Below are positions 6,409 through 12,786 of a stretch of 15,562 nt of DNA, piece after piece. The notes under the pieces were generated by a model, which saw only the letters and a list, made by a program, of their open reading frames with translations, was not told where the DNA came from and searched no databases. The DNA is from Asaia bogorensis (GTDB lineage Bacteria > Pseudomonadota > Alphaproteobacteria > Acetobacterales > Acetobacteraceae): positions 1-15,562 of the forward strand of contig CAMBXJ010000042.1 in NCBI GenBank assembly GCA_945871455.1, given 5' to 3'. Numbering within the stretch: the stretch's first letter is position 1; each line of letters opens with the position of its first letter. Position numbers and translations under genes: made by a program.

Positions 6409-7662
6409 TCAGGCCGGCGCGGCGACCGGGGATGGAAGCTGACGCGGCAGGTTTGCGACCACGACGATCGTCAGGGCCGCCGCGATGGCCAGGATATGGA
6501 ACAGCGTGTCGAAGCCCCAGCGGTCGTGCACGAAAGCGATCAGCGGCAAAGCGGCGGCCAGCACGGTGAAACTGACGACGTAGCGGACTCCATAGATGCG
6601 TGCTCGGAACGCCCCGCTGGCCATTTTCCCGATCATGTAGTCGTTGATCGGGATCTGCCCGAACGCGCCCAGCATGAACCCGAAGGCAACCGCGAGCGCG
6701 ACCGCATCGTTTAATCCGGGCATGATGCCGAAGAACACGAGCTGGATCGCGGCCACGGTCAGGAACACCGGGCGTGGGCCGTAATGGTCCAGCATTTTGC
6801 CCACGATCAGTTGGGCCAGCGATGCCACCGCGAATACCAGGAAGGCGAACATCCCGACGACCGTGGCGACATCCGCCCGCACGGGGATGCCGACGATGCG
6901 GGCCCAATCCGAGACAGCATGGGCAAGCCCCTGTAATCGCTCGTCGAAAATCTTCGGTAAGGCGAAGGTTGTCGACTGGAAGATGATGCTGGAGATGGCG
7001 GTCGTGGCGAACACGATGATGGAAACCCGGACCAGCAGCGCCCTGTGATCCGCGGCCAAGGCGGGTGTCGCGGCGGTTGGGGCGGCCTGGGGCGTGGCGT
7101 GCTCGCCGGCGATCTCTGGCCAGCGCAGCAGGGCATAGGCCACGCCGACTGCGATGGAGAACATGCCGGGGACGACGAAGGCCGCTCGCCAGCCGCCGTT
7201 GTCGATGAAATACCCGGTGAGCAGCGCGGCGCTGGCCACCCCCAGGTTGCCGAACACGCCGTTGACGGCGATGCGCATCCCGGTGTTGCGCCATTTCCCG
7301 GTCACGATCGCCAGGCCCACCGGATGGTAGATGGCGGCGAACATCCCAACCACGAACAGGCCGATGCCGATCTGCAAGGGCGACTGGGCGAAGGCGGTGG
7401 CGATCGAGGCAAGTCCGATGCCGACGAAGAACACGCACATCATCCCCTCCCGGCTCCATTTGTCCGCCAGCCAACCGGCCGGCAGGGAGAACAGGCCGAA
7501 AGCCAGAAATCCGGGGGTCGCATAGGCCAGCAACTCACCATAGCTGAGGCCCCATTCGCGACTGAGGGCCAGGGCGGCGACGGTCGCGAAGACCAGGCTA
7601 AGCAGATGGTCCAGGAAATGGCCGACATTCAGCAGCAGGAAATGCATGCGATCGCGGTTCAT
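6409..7662 (-). CDS. MFS transporter, drug-efflux-like (fosmidomycin-resistance type)
   Basis: A 417-aa inner-membrane protein with about 12 hydrophobic segments, the expected length for a 12-helix major facilitator superfamily carrier. Start ATG at 7662 has GGGGGA six bases upstream. The loop after helix 2 reads LADKWSREG, a version of the conserved MFS G.ladr.Grr motif, and helix 4 contains IYHPVGLAIVTGKWRNTGM, resembling the YHPaGlali segment of the fosmidomycin-resistance (Fsr) branch. The frame is rich in Ala, Gly, Val, Phe and Ile throughout. Members export small molecules by proton antiport; the substrate is unknown here. The gene is divergent from an AraC-family regulator (205 bp between starts), an arrangement that suggests local control. 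It converges on the orphan gene pair at its 3' end. Confidence 0.88.
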   Translation of the reverse strand: MNRDRMHFLLLNVGHFLDHLLSLVFATVAALALSREWGLSYGELLAYATPGFLAFGLFSLPAGWLADKWSREGMMCVFFVGIGLASIATAFAQSPLQIGIGLFVVGMFAAIYHPVGLAIVTGKWRNTGMRIAVNGVFGNLGVASAALLTGYFIDNGGWRAAFVVPGMFSIAVGVAYALLRWPEIAGEHATPQAAPTAATPALAADHRALLVRVSIIVFATTAISSIIFQSTTFALPKIFDERLQGLAHAVSDWARIVGIPVRADVATVVGMFAFLVFAVASLAQLIVGKMLDHYGPRPVFLTVAAIQLVFFGIMPGLNDAVALAVAFGFMLGAFGQIPINDYMIGKMASGAFRARIYGVRYVVSFTVLAAALPLIAFVHDRWGFDTLFHILAIAAALTIVVVANLPRQLPSPVAAPA

Positions 7663-7694
7663 GGCGCGTCCCCCGACGGTTCTGGTAGATCATC

Positions 7695-7790
7695 ATCACG
7701 CTGAGCCGAACGTAACAGCGTGTGAATCATGCGATAAAGCAGAGAGCTAGAGCGGTTTGCCGCTTCCACTCAGGATGAAACCGCTCTAGC
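7695..7790 (+). repeat. dispersed repeat, copy A, with a 13-bp perfect palindrome
   Basis: This stretch aligns without gaps to 10882-10969 at about 76% by eye (67 of 88 positions counted). It ends in a perfect inverted repeat, GCTAGAGCGGTTT (7746-7758) and AAACCGCTCTAGC (7778-7790). From memory, short repeats ending in CTAGAGCGGTTT...AAACCGCTCTAG next to a GATAAAGC box are common in alphaproteobacterial intergenic DNA. It fills most of the gap between the MFS and AraC-type genes. Confidence 0.8.
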
Positions 7791-7800
7791 CATCCTAGGA

Positions 7801-7826
7801 TTGGCAAGGATGCGCCGTCCTGCCAA
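7801..7826. promoter_or_regulatory. dyad upstream of the AraC-family gene, possible operator
   Basis: TTGGCAAGGA (7801-7810) and TCCTGCCAA (7818-7826) form an inverted repeat with one unpaired A. It lies about 40 bp upstream of the regulator start and just outside dispersed repeat A, in the divergent control region. It is a reasonable binding site for the adjacent regulator, but this is inference from position and symmetry only. Confidence 0.35.
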
Positions 7827-7867
7827 GAAGTGTCGAGAAACCGCCAATCCGATGAGCGATCAGCGCC

Positions 7868-8647
7868 ATGTCCGGGCCTCGCAGCACCGATCCGTTGGAC
7901 TATCAGGCCGTGCCGCGCCCCGTGGCGGCCATGGCGAAGGACTTTCCGAACGGCTTTCATATCGCGCCGCATTCCCATACCCGCGATCAGTTGCTGTATT
8001 CGGTGTCGGGCAGCATGCGGGTGCATACCGGTCGGGAGGCCTGGATCGTGCCGCCGGATCGCGCGGTCTACATCCCCGCGCAGGTCACCCACGCGATCGA
8101 GATCCGAGGCCAGGTAGCGATGCGGACCATCTATCTGGTCGGTGACGTGTCGGACGGGGTCCCGGCGGCGCCGACCGTGCTGGAGGTGTCGGACCTGCTG
8201 CGCGCGCTGATCCTGGCGCTGATTGCCGAACCCGTGCTGTATGACGAAGCCGGCCGCGGCGGGGCCATCGCCACCCTGATCCTGTCAGAGATCGCGACGG
8301 CCCGCCCTCTGCCCCTGGTGTTGCCAATGCCACGCGATCCTCGTTTGCGGCGGGTTTGCGCGGCCCTGCTGGCCGATCCGTCGCGTCAGTCCGGGCTCGA
8401 TGCCTGGGCCGACATTGCGGGTGCGTCGCCCCGCACCCTGGCGCGATTGTTTGAGCGGGAGTTGGGTTTGACCTTTTCCGTCTGGCGGCAGCGGGTGCGG
8501 TTCCATAATGCCCTGGAAGCCCTGGTGAACGGCGAGCCGGTCGGTTTGATTGCTGAACGGAACGGCTATCGCAGCGTCAGCGCATTCTCCGCGGCGTTTC
8601 GCAGGACGATGGGGTTTCCTCCATCGGCCCTGCGTGATGGCATCTGA
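7868..8647 (+). CDS. AraC-family transcriptional regulator with cupin sensor domain
   Basis: A 259-aa protein. The N-terminal half is a cupin: FHIAPHSHTRDQLLYSVSG (about residues 30-48, with His35/His37), then VHTGREAWIVPPDRAVYIP and VTHAIEI. The C-terminal third is an AraC-type double helix-turn-helix: LDAWADIAGASPRTLARLF (first HTH) and GLIAERNGYRSVSAFSAAF with the conserved RRTMGFPPSALR end (second HTH). The domain order and the phrases HSHTRDQLLY and WIVPPDRAVYIP resemble the NimR (YeaM)-like group. It is divergent from an MFS transporter, as nimR is from nimT in E. coli, so regulation of that gene is the likeliest job. Start ATG 7868 has only a weak ribosome site. The stop lies 9 bases from the convergent MmgE/PrpD gene. 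Confidence 0.9.
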   Translation: MSGPRSTDPLDYQAVPRPVAAMAKDFPNGFHIAPHSHTRDQLLYSVSGSMRVHTGREAWIVPPDRAVYIPAQVTHAIEIRGQVAMRTIYLVGDVSDGVPAAPTVLEVSDLLRALILALIAEPVLYDEAGRGGAIATLILSEIATARPLPLVLPMPRDPRLRRVCAALLADPSRQSGLDAWADIAGASPRTLARLFERELGLTFSVWRQRVRFHNALEALVNGEPVGLIAERNGYRSVSAFSAAFRRTMGFPPSALRDGI

Positions 8648-8656
8648 CCGCGCGCT

Positions 8657-10012
8657 TCAGGCGGCGGCCCGGGCGAGGTCGCCCGCATCCGCCAGCGCTT
8701 CCACGTCCCAGGATTTGCCGACCAGTTCGCGTGTCCTGGCCTGACCGATCACCGGTTCCGCCAGATCGATGAATTTCCGCTCCAATTCGGCGTTGGTCAT
8801 CGGGCGGGCGGCGCTGCCGATCCCGTGCTCGATCTTGCAGACATGGCGCCGGCCGTCGGTCATTGTGACCGTCACCTGCGTCGAGTCGGCGGCAAAGGCG
8901 GGGTTCAGCGTGGCTTCGACCCTGTCCTGGAATGCCATCAACGCCGGATCCTTGACCGCGGTTTCGGTATCCATGTCCTGAATGCGCGCGGTGCCGCGGA
9001 TGAAGGCGACGGCGGTCCAATGGTGCAGGCTGACATGGGCCTGCATCTCATCCTTTGGGTTGCGCCGATTGCACAGCGTCATCGCCCCGGGTGACGCCTC
9101 GATCGACACCGACGCAATCTGCTCGGCCTTGATCGACCGTTCCTTCCGCAACTGAAGACAGGCATCGATGATGGGATGGATGACGATGCCGCAGGGATAG
9201 GGTTTGTAAGTATTGCGCAGGCTTTCGAAGCGCTGACCGAGATCCCCCGCCAGCGCGTCGGTGTCGGGGGTTTCGCAGAAGACCGATAGGAAGCCGAAAT
9301 GGCCTTCCAGCCCCGTCTGCGACGCGGTGAAGCCGTGTTCCGCCAACATTGCCGCGCGCAGGCCGGTCTGCGCGGCATGCGCCGGCATCATGGGGGTCAC
9401 CATCGTGCCGTGCATGGCACGAAATCCGGCGGCTTGGGACAAAGCGATTCCCATCGCCTGGCGCATGGTCGCGACATCGAGATGGAGCAACTTGCCCGCT
9501 GCCACCACGGCGCCAAAGCCACCGGTGATCCCGGTTCCCGACCAGGCCATGGTTCCTTTGGCGGGCGGTACGGTCAGTGCCTTGCACAACCGGCATTCCA
9601 GCTCCACCCCCAGCATGAACGCGTGCAACAGGTCGCGCCCGCTGGTCGGCCGCAGTTCCGCGAGCGCCAGCACGGCGGCCGCGACCGGACCCGCGGGATG
9701 GACCACGGCCTGTTCGTGCGTGTCGTCGAAACTGTATATGCTTGAAGCGAGACAATTGACGAGCGTGGCATGCAGGATGTCGGCGCGCCGGCCGCGTCCG
9801 AACAAGGTTGCCTGCGGCGGTCCGGCGAATGGCCCGATGGCTTTTTCCAGCAGATCGATTCCCGCATGCCGAGCGCCGCCGACGGTGCAGCCGACAATGT
9901 TGAAGAAAGCGCGCAATGATTCCTGTCGGACGGAATCAGGCATATCGGCCGGACGGTTGGATACGACGTAATCCGCGAGGCGCGCGGTAACCTCATCAGG
10001 AGCATAAGTCAT
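8657..10012 (-). CDS. MmgE/PrpD-family protein (2-methylcitrate dehydratase/cis-aconitate decarboxylase-like)
   Basis: A 451-aa protein of normal family length. It carries the family's hallmark segments FDDTHEQAVVHPAGPV (about residues 93-108) and YKPYPCGIVIHPIIDA (in the second half), plus the Gly-rich middle around GTGITGGFGAVVAAGKLL. The family includes 2-methylcitrate dehydratase (PrpD) and cis-aconitate decarboxylase, plus many uncharacterised lyases acting on polycarboxylates. There is no prpB/prpC neighbour here, so a methylcitrate-cycle role is not supported. Start chosen at ATG 10012, which has AAAGGA six bases upstream; an in-frame ATG at 10027 directly abuts the upstream gene's stop and would add five residues. 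It is the second gene of an operon, 15 bp behind the SDR gene. Confidence 0.88.
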   Translation of the reverse strand: MTYAPDEVTARLADYVVSNRPADMPDSVRQESLRAFFNIVGCTVGGARHAGIDLLEKAIGPFAGPPQATLFGRGRRADILHATLVNCLASSIYSFDDTHEQAVVHPAGPVAAAVLALAELRPTSGRDLLHAFMLGVELECRLCKALTVPPAKGTMAWSGTGITGGFGAVVAAGKLLHLDVATMRQAMGIALSQAAGFRAMHGTMVTPMMPAHAAQTGLRAAMLAEHGFTASQTGLEGHFGFLSVFCETPDTDALAGDLGQRFESLRNTYKPYPCGIVIHPIIDACLQLRKERSIKAEQIASVSIEASPGAMTLCNRRNPKDEMQAHVSLHHWTAVAFIRGTARIQDMDTETAVKDPALMAFQDRVEATLNPAFAADSTQVTVTMTDGRRHVCKIEHGIGSAARPMTNAELERKFIDLAEPVIGQARTRELVGKSWDVEALADAGDLARAAA

Positions 10013-10027
10013 GGCAATTCCTTTCAT

Positions 10028-10813
10028 TTACAACGACCGCGTCGCGCCGCCGTCGATATCGATGATCGAGCCTTGAATGAAATCAGCCTTTTCCGATGCC
10101 AGAAAAGCCGCTAGAGCGCCGATCTCGTCGGGTCTGCCGACTCGCGTCGTGCCGTGGGAGGATAACAGATACGTGAGCGCATCTTCGCGGTTACATGACC
10201 GATCCCGCATCGTGCGTTCCAGGTTGCGGCTGAATCGGTCGGTTTCGATCAGTCCGGGATTGATGGCGTTGACTCGGACGCCCTGCTTGACGCCGATATC
10301 GGCCATGGCCTTGGTAAAGTTCAGCAATGCAACATTCACCGAGCCGCCGATGGTGAATTCGGCTGACCCGGCACGCGACCCGATTCCGACGATATTGATG
10401 ATCGATCCTTTTGACTGGCGCAGATGCGGCCAGGCGGCACGGGTCAATCGCACGTAGCCATGGAACTTCAGGGCGAATCCATCCTGCCAGTCTTCTTCCG
10501 AGAGCTCGAAAAAATCGGCTCGTTTGGTTGCGCCCGCGTTGTTCACCAGGATGTCCAGTCGGCCAAAAGCCGCGATGGCGGCTTCAACCGCGGCGATGGC
10601 GGCGTCCGGCCGCGTCAGATCGGCGGCATGAACAGCGGTGCGGACAGCGGCTGTATTGGTGATACCGGCGGCGACCTCCCGCAGCTTCGTCTGGTCTCTG
10701 GCGACCAGGCAGACATGGATTCCCTCCCGGGCGAATTCGGCCGCGATCGCCGCGCCGATGCCACGACTGACGCCGGTGATCAGCGCTACTTTCCCGTTCA
10801 AGGCGAGTTCCAT
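10028..10813 (-). CDS. short-chain dehydrogenase/reductase-family protein with degenerate catalytic residues
   Basis: A 261-aa Rossmann-fold protein of the classical SDR length. Start ATG 10813 has GGGAG seven bases upstream; an upstream in-frame start would add 20 unlike residues. Nucleotide-binding features are intact: TGVSRGIG (13-20), Asp65 in AADLT, NNAG (91-94) and the PG motif in NAINPGLIETD (182-192). The catalytic part is not: where classical members have Asn, Ser and YxxxK, an ungapped reading gives Lys116, Gly143 (Ser146 is close) and GGSVN with Gly156 and Asn160. Phe153 is the only aromatic residue nearby. The protein may still bind NAD(P) and use a different mechanism, as some divergent SDR branches do. 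It leads an operon with an MmgE/PrpD-family gene; both may act on the same metabolite. Confidence 0.87.
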   Translation of the reverse strand: MELALNGKVALITGVSRGIGAAIAAEFAREGIHVCLVARDQTKLREVAAGITNTAAVRTAVHAADLTRPDAAIAAVEAAIAAFGRLDILVNNAGATKRADFFELSEEDWQDGFALKFHGYVRLTRAAWPHLRQSKGSIINIVGIGSRAGSAEFTIGGSVNVALLNFTKAMADIGVKQGVRVNAINPGLIETDRFSRNLERTMRDRSCNREDALTYLLSSHGTTRVGRPDEIGALAAFLASEKADFIQGSIIDIDGGATRSL

Positions 10814-10881
10814 GAAATTCTCCCGACACCATTGACGGCTATCTTGGCCGTCATGGCGCCCGGCGGCAAACATGGAGCCTG

Positions 10882-10969
10882 ATCACGGGGAGCGGAACGT
10901 AACGGCGTGTCCATCAGCCGATCAAACAAAGAGCCGGAGCCGGTTGCCGATTCCAGTCGGTGTGAACCC
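10882..10969 (+). repeat. dispersed repeat, copy B (decayed palindrome)
   Basis: It is the second copy of the element at 7695-7782, in the same orientation and aligning without gaps. The box GAACGTAAC, the GATCAAAC segment (GATAAAGC in copy A) and GGTTGCCGATTCCAGTCGG are recognisable, but the terminal palindrome of copy A is broken. It sits 69 bp upstream of the SDR start; copy A sits 32 bp upstream of the MFS start. Confidence 0.75.
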
Positions 10970-11109
10970 AATAGAGCAAGTGTCCACGCAATCTTGAGGT
11001 CTTCTGACCTGCCGCTCCGCTTCCCAGATCAGGTCGCATCGCATTCCGGGTCATGTGTGCTGGGCGATGATCTCCGCGAACGAACGCCGGAGCCGAATTC
11101 ACTTCCAAA

Positions 11110-11138
11110 TTGTACGATAAGCCTATAGCAATACAGAT
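11110..11138 (+). promoter_or_regulatory. weak promoter candidate for the MucR-type gene
   Basis: TTGTAC (11110-11115) and ACAGAT (11133-11138) are spaced by 17 bases inside the AT-richer stretch upstream of the gene. The -10 match is poor. MucR/Ros proteins commonly bind AT-rich DNA and repress their own genes, so this stretch is also the likely autoregulatory target. Confidence 0.25.
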
Positions 11139-11183
11139 ATTGATGGTCTAGATTACCTGGACTGGGTTGCAGGAAAGCAATAT

Positions 11184-11624
11184 ATGGCAGATGATGTGTT
11201 GGGTCTCACCGCCCAGATCGTGAGCGCGCATGTTACCAAGAATGCGGTCGCGGTCGAGGAATTACCGTCCCTGATCCGGGAGGTTTACAAGACGCTGGTA
11301 AGCGTCGGCGAAGTTGCCGCCGTAGCTGAAGCGCCGAAGCCGGCCGTTCCAACCACCAAGTCGGTGTTCGCCGATTACATGGTGTGCCTGGAATGCGGGA
11401 AGCAAATGACCATGCTGAAGCGGCATCTCATGACCGAACATAACCTGACGGTCGACGAATACCGCGTGAAGTGGAGCCTGCCTGGCACCTACCCGATGGT
11501 CGCGCCGAACTATGCTGCTACTCGTTCGGCTCTCGCCAAGGAAATGGGACTTGGCAAAAGCCGCAGTGCTCCCATGAAGAAGGCCGGCCGTAAGGCTATG
11601 GGGAAGCGGTCAGCCAAGGGTTAA
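11184..11624 (+). CDS. mucR: MucR/Ros-family zinc-finger transcriptional regulator
   Basis: A 146-aa protein with the full Ros/MucR layout: a helical N-terminal oligomerisation part (about 1-45) beginning LTAQIVSAHVTKNAV, a linker, then the prokaryotic zinc-finger domain VCLECGKQMTMLKRHLMTEH. Cys68, Cys71, His81 and His86 have exactly the spacing of the four zinc ligands of Ros87. The following LTVDEYRVKWSLPGTYPMVAPNYA is the family's conserved continuation, and the tail is Lys/Arg-rich. These proteins are global, H-NS-like repressors in alphaproteobacteria, binding AT-rich DNA with T-A steps and often autoregulated. The start ATG has AGGAAAG upstream. The gene is transcribed alone, with its own upstream region and a strong hairpin behind it. 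Genomes of this type often carry several paralogues, so the symbol names the family rather than a proven orthologue. Confidence 0.93.
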   Translation: MADDVLGLTAQIVSAHVTKNAVAVEELPSLIREVYKTLVSVGEVAAVAEAPKPAVPTTKSVFADYMVCLECGKQMTMLKRHLMTEHNLTVDEYRVKWSLPGTYPMVAPNYAATRSALAKEMGLGKSRSAPMKKAGRKAMGKRSAKG

Positions 11625-11652
11625 ACCCGGCGAACGTATCCGATCTTGGTAT

Positions 11653-11684
11653 GTCCCGCGCGGCTGTTGGGGGCCGCGCGGGAC
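11653..11684 (+). terminator. strong hairpin after the MucR-type gene
   Basis: GTCCCGCGCGGC (11653-11664) and GCCGCGCGGGAC (11673-11684) form a perfect 12-bp stem with an 8-base loop, 28 bases after the stop codon. There is no T-tract, as is common in high-GC genomes. It is the best terminator candidate in the window. Confidence 0.65.
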
Positions 11685-11755
11685 GACCGGACCTGTAGTA
11701 AACCAAGGTGACGTCCAAGAACTACCGTTCCAGTTGGCGCACTGGCAGCTGATCC

Positions 11756-11843
11756 CGTCATGGTGGGCGCAGGCCCACCATCCACAATTTAGCCGATATC
11801 AGCACCGCAAGACGTGGATGGCGGGCCTTCGCCCGCCATGACG
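11756..11843. repeat. paired REP-like hairpins forming one large palindrome
   Basis: Two 30-base units (11756-11785 and 11814-11843) are each a hairpin (ATGGTGGGC/GCCCACCAT and ATGGCGGGC/GCCCGCCAT), and together are inverted copies of each other with 3 differences. Two of these differences are paired: T-A in the left hairpin is C-G in the right. This arrangement is typical of REP doublets (BIME-like). No REP-associated transposase gene is in the window. Confidence 0.8.
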
Positions 11844-11853
11844 TGGAGGAGTC

Positions 11854-11878
11854 AGTGCTCCGAACCAAATGGAGCACT
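11854..11878 (-). terminator. hairpin beyond the - strand crotonase gene, possible terminator
   Basis: AGTGCTCC (11854-11861) and GGAGCACT (11871-11878) form a perfect 8-bp stem with a 9-base loop, 16 bases beyond the stop of the - strand gene. No clear T-run follows on that strand. It could also stop transcription arriving from the MucR-type gene. Confidence 0.45.
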
Positions 11879-11894
11879 CGCTTTTGCGAGACGC

Positions 11895-12695
11895 CTAGCG
11901 GCCCTTGAACGCGCGCGGCTTGCGCTTTTCCTTGAAGGCAAGTGCTGCCTCGTGGAAATCTTCCGACAAATACAGCTTCATCGGCGCTTGCTGGAATGCG
12001 GCTTCGCGCGTGTATTCGCTCAGATACCAGCGACGCGTCCGCACCGTGGCCCGCACCGACAGTGGTGGATTCGCGGCAACACTACGGGCCAATTCCTGCG
12101 CAACGTCCATGAACGTCCCCTTGGGGGCAACGCGGTTGATGATGTTGGCGGCGAACGCTTCCTCCGCGGTGAAATAACGTCCAGTTAACGCGATTTCATC
12201 CCCAAACGCACCGGCGCCGCGGAAGTGGAACTGCGCCCAGTGCTTGGCCGCCCCAAGCCCACGCGACGTTTCGGTCAACTGAAACCGCGTGCCTTCTTCC
12301 GCCACGATCAGATCGCAGTCCAACACCATTCCAAGACCCAGCCCAAGAACATAGCCATGGGTGGCGGCAATAACGGGCTTCCAGTTGACGGACTGCGTCA
12401 ACAGATCGCCGGAATTCGCACCGTGGCCTTGCGGACCGCCGAGTCGCTCGAATTCCTCGCGGGACCGCAATTGACGCTGGTGCACGTCGGCGCCACTGCA
12501 AAACGCCCGTCCGCGACCGCACAGGATCGCCACGTAAGCATCCTTGTCAGCATCGAAGCGACGAAACGCCGTCATCAACTGGCGCACCACTTCGTCGCTG
12601 ACGGCGTTCAACTTCTCCGGACGATTCATCGCGATCGTCGCGATGTGGTCCTTGCATTCATAGTCGACATAGACGCGTTCGTCGGTCTCCGACAT
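11895..12695 (-). CDS. enoyl-CoA hydratase/isomerase (crotonase) family protein
   Basis: A 266-aa crotonase-fold protein. Start ATG 12695 is preceded by GGGGGAAA; a TTG four codons upstream overlaps that ribosome site and is rejected. Crotonase landmarks: IAMNRPEKLNAVS (21-33), the oxyanion-hole segment AFCSGADV (64-71), GYVLGLGLGMVLDCDLIVAEE (114-134) and the C-terminal KRKPRAFKGR. Aligning without gaps to rat mitochondrial enoyl-CoA hydratase, Glu164 is kept (Glu142 in FQLTETSRG) but Glu144 is replaced by Gly122. One-Glu crotonases include isomerases, dehalogenases and other CoA-ester enzymes, so hydratase activity is uncertain. It is divergent (91 bp) from a second crotonase gene and the CoA-transferase pair, suggesting shared regulation and one pathway. 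Confidence 0.9.
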   Translation of the reverse strand: MSETDERVYVDYECKDHIATIAMNRPEKLNAVSDEVVRQLMTAFRRFDADKDAYVAILCGRGRAFCSGADVHQRQLRSREEFERLGGPQGHGANSGDLLTQSVNWKPVIAATHGYVLGLGLGMVLDCDLIVAEEGTRFQLTETSRGLGAAKHWAQFHFRGAGAFGDEIALTGRYFTAEEAFAANIINRVAPKGTFMDVAQELARSVAANPPLSVRATVRTRRWYLSEYTREAAFQQAPMKLYLSEDFHEAALAFKEKRKPRAFKGR

Positions 12696-12733
12696 CGTTT
12701 CCCCCAACCACCTGACATTCCTGATAACGGGGT

Positions 12734-12785
12734 GTACCGTAGGCAGCGAGAACGCAGACTGTAAAGCGGAACGGGGGAACGGTAC
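12734..12785. promoter_or_regulatory. inverted heptamer in the divergent control region
   Basis: GTACCGT (12734-12740) and ACGGTAC (12779-12785) are exact reverse complements, the second ending one base before the + strand start codon. Position between divergent genes makes an operator possible, but a 7-bp dyad can occur by chance. Low confidence. Confidence 0.2.
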
Positions 12786-12786
12786 G

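Larger units (their letters stand above)
10814..11183. other. divergent intergenic region between the SDR operon and the MucR-type gene
   Basis: The 370-bp gap holds dispersed repeat B (10882-10969) and, nearer the MucR-type gene, a stretch that becomes clearly AT-richer (about 11100-11183). I see no credible small gene. Promoters for both directions must lie here, but I can offer only one weak candidate. Confidence 0.6.

Noticed and set aside
6167..7474. 435-codon - strand frame overlapping the MFS gene in another frame, including a PDPAQPDP-type repeat
   Set aside because: The Pro-Asp-Pro repeat is only the 15-bp G-rich tandem repeat read in a frame that stays open; the rest is an Arg-rich shadow of the MFS gene.
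10914..11108. short - strand frame over dispersed repeat B, and a similar one over copy A (7727-8092), both ending near ALCxIx
   Set aside because: The shared ending comes from the repeat DNA itself, not from a conserved peptide; no ribosome site.
11625..11894. possible CRISPR-like array from clustered palindromes
   Set aside because: The units are hairpins in inverted pairs with no regular repeat-spacer periodicity; they fit REP elements.
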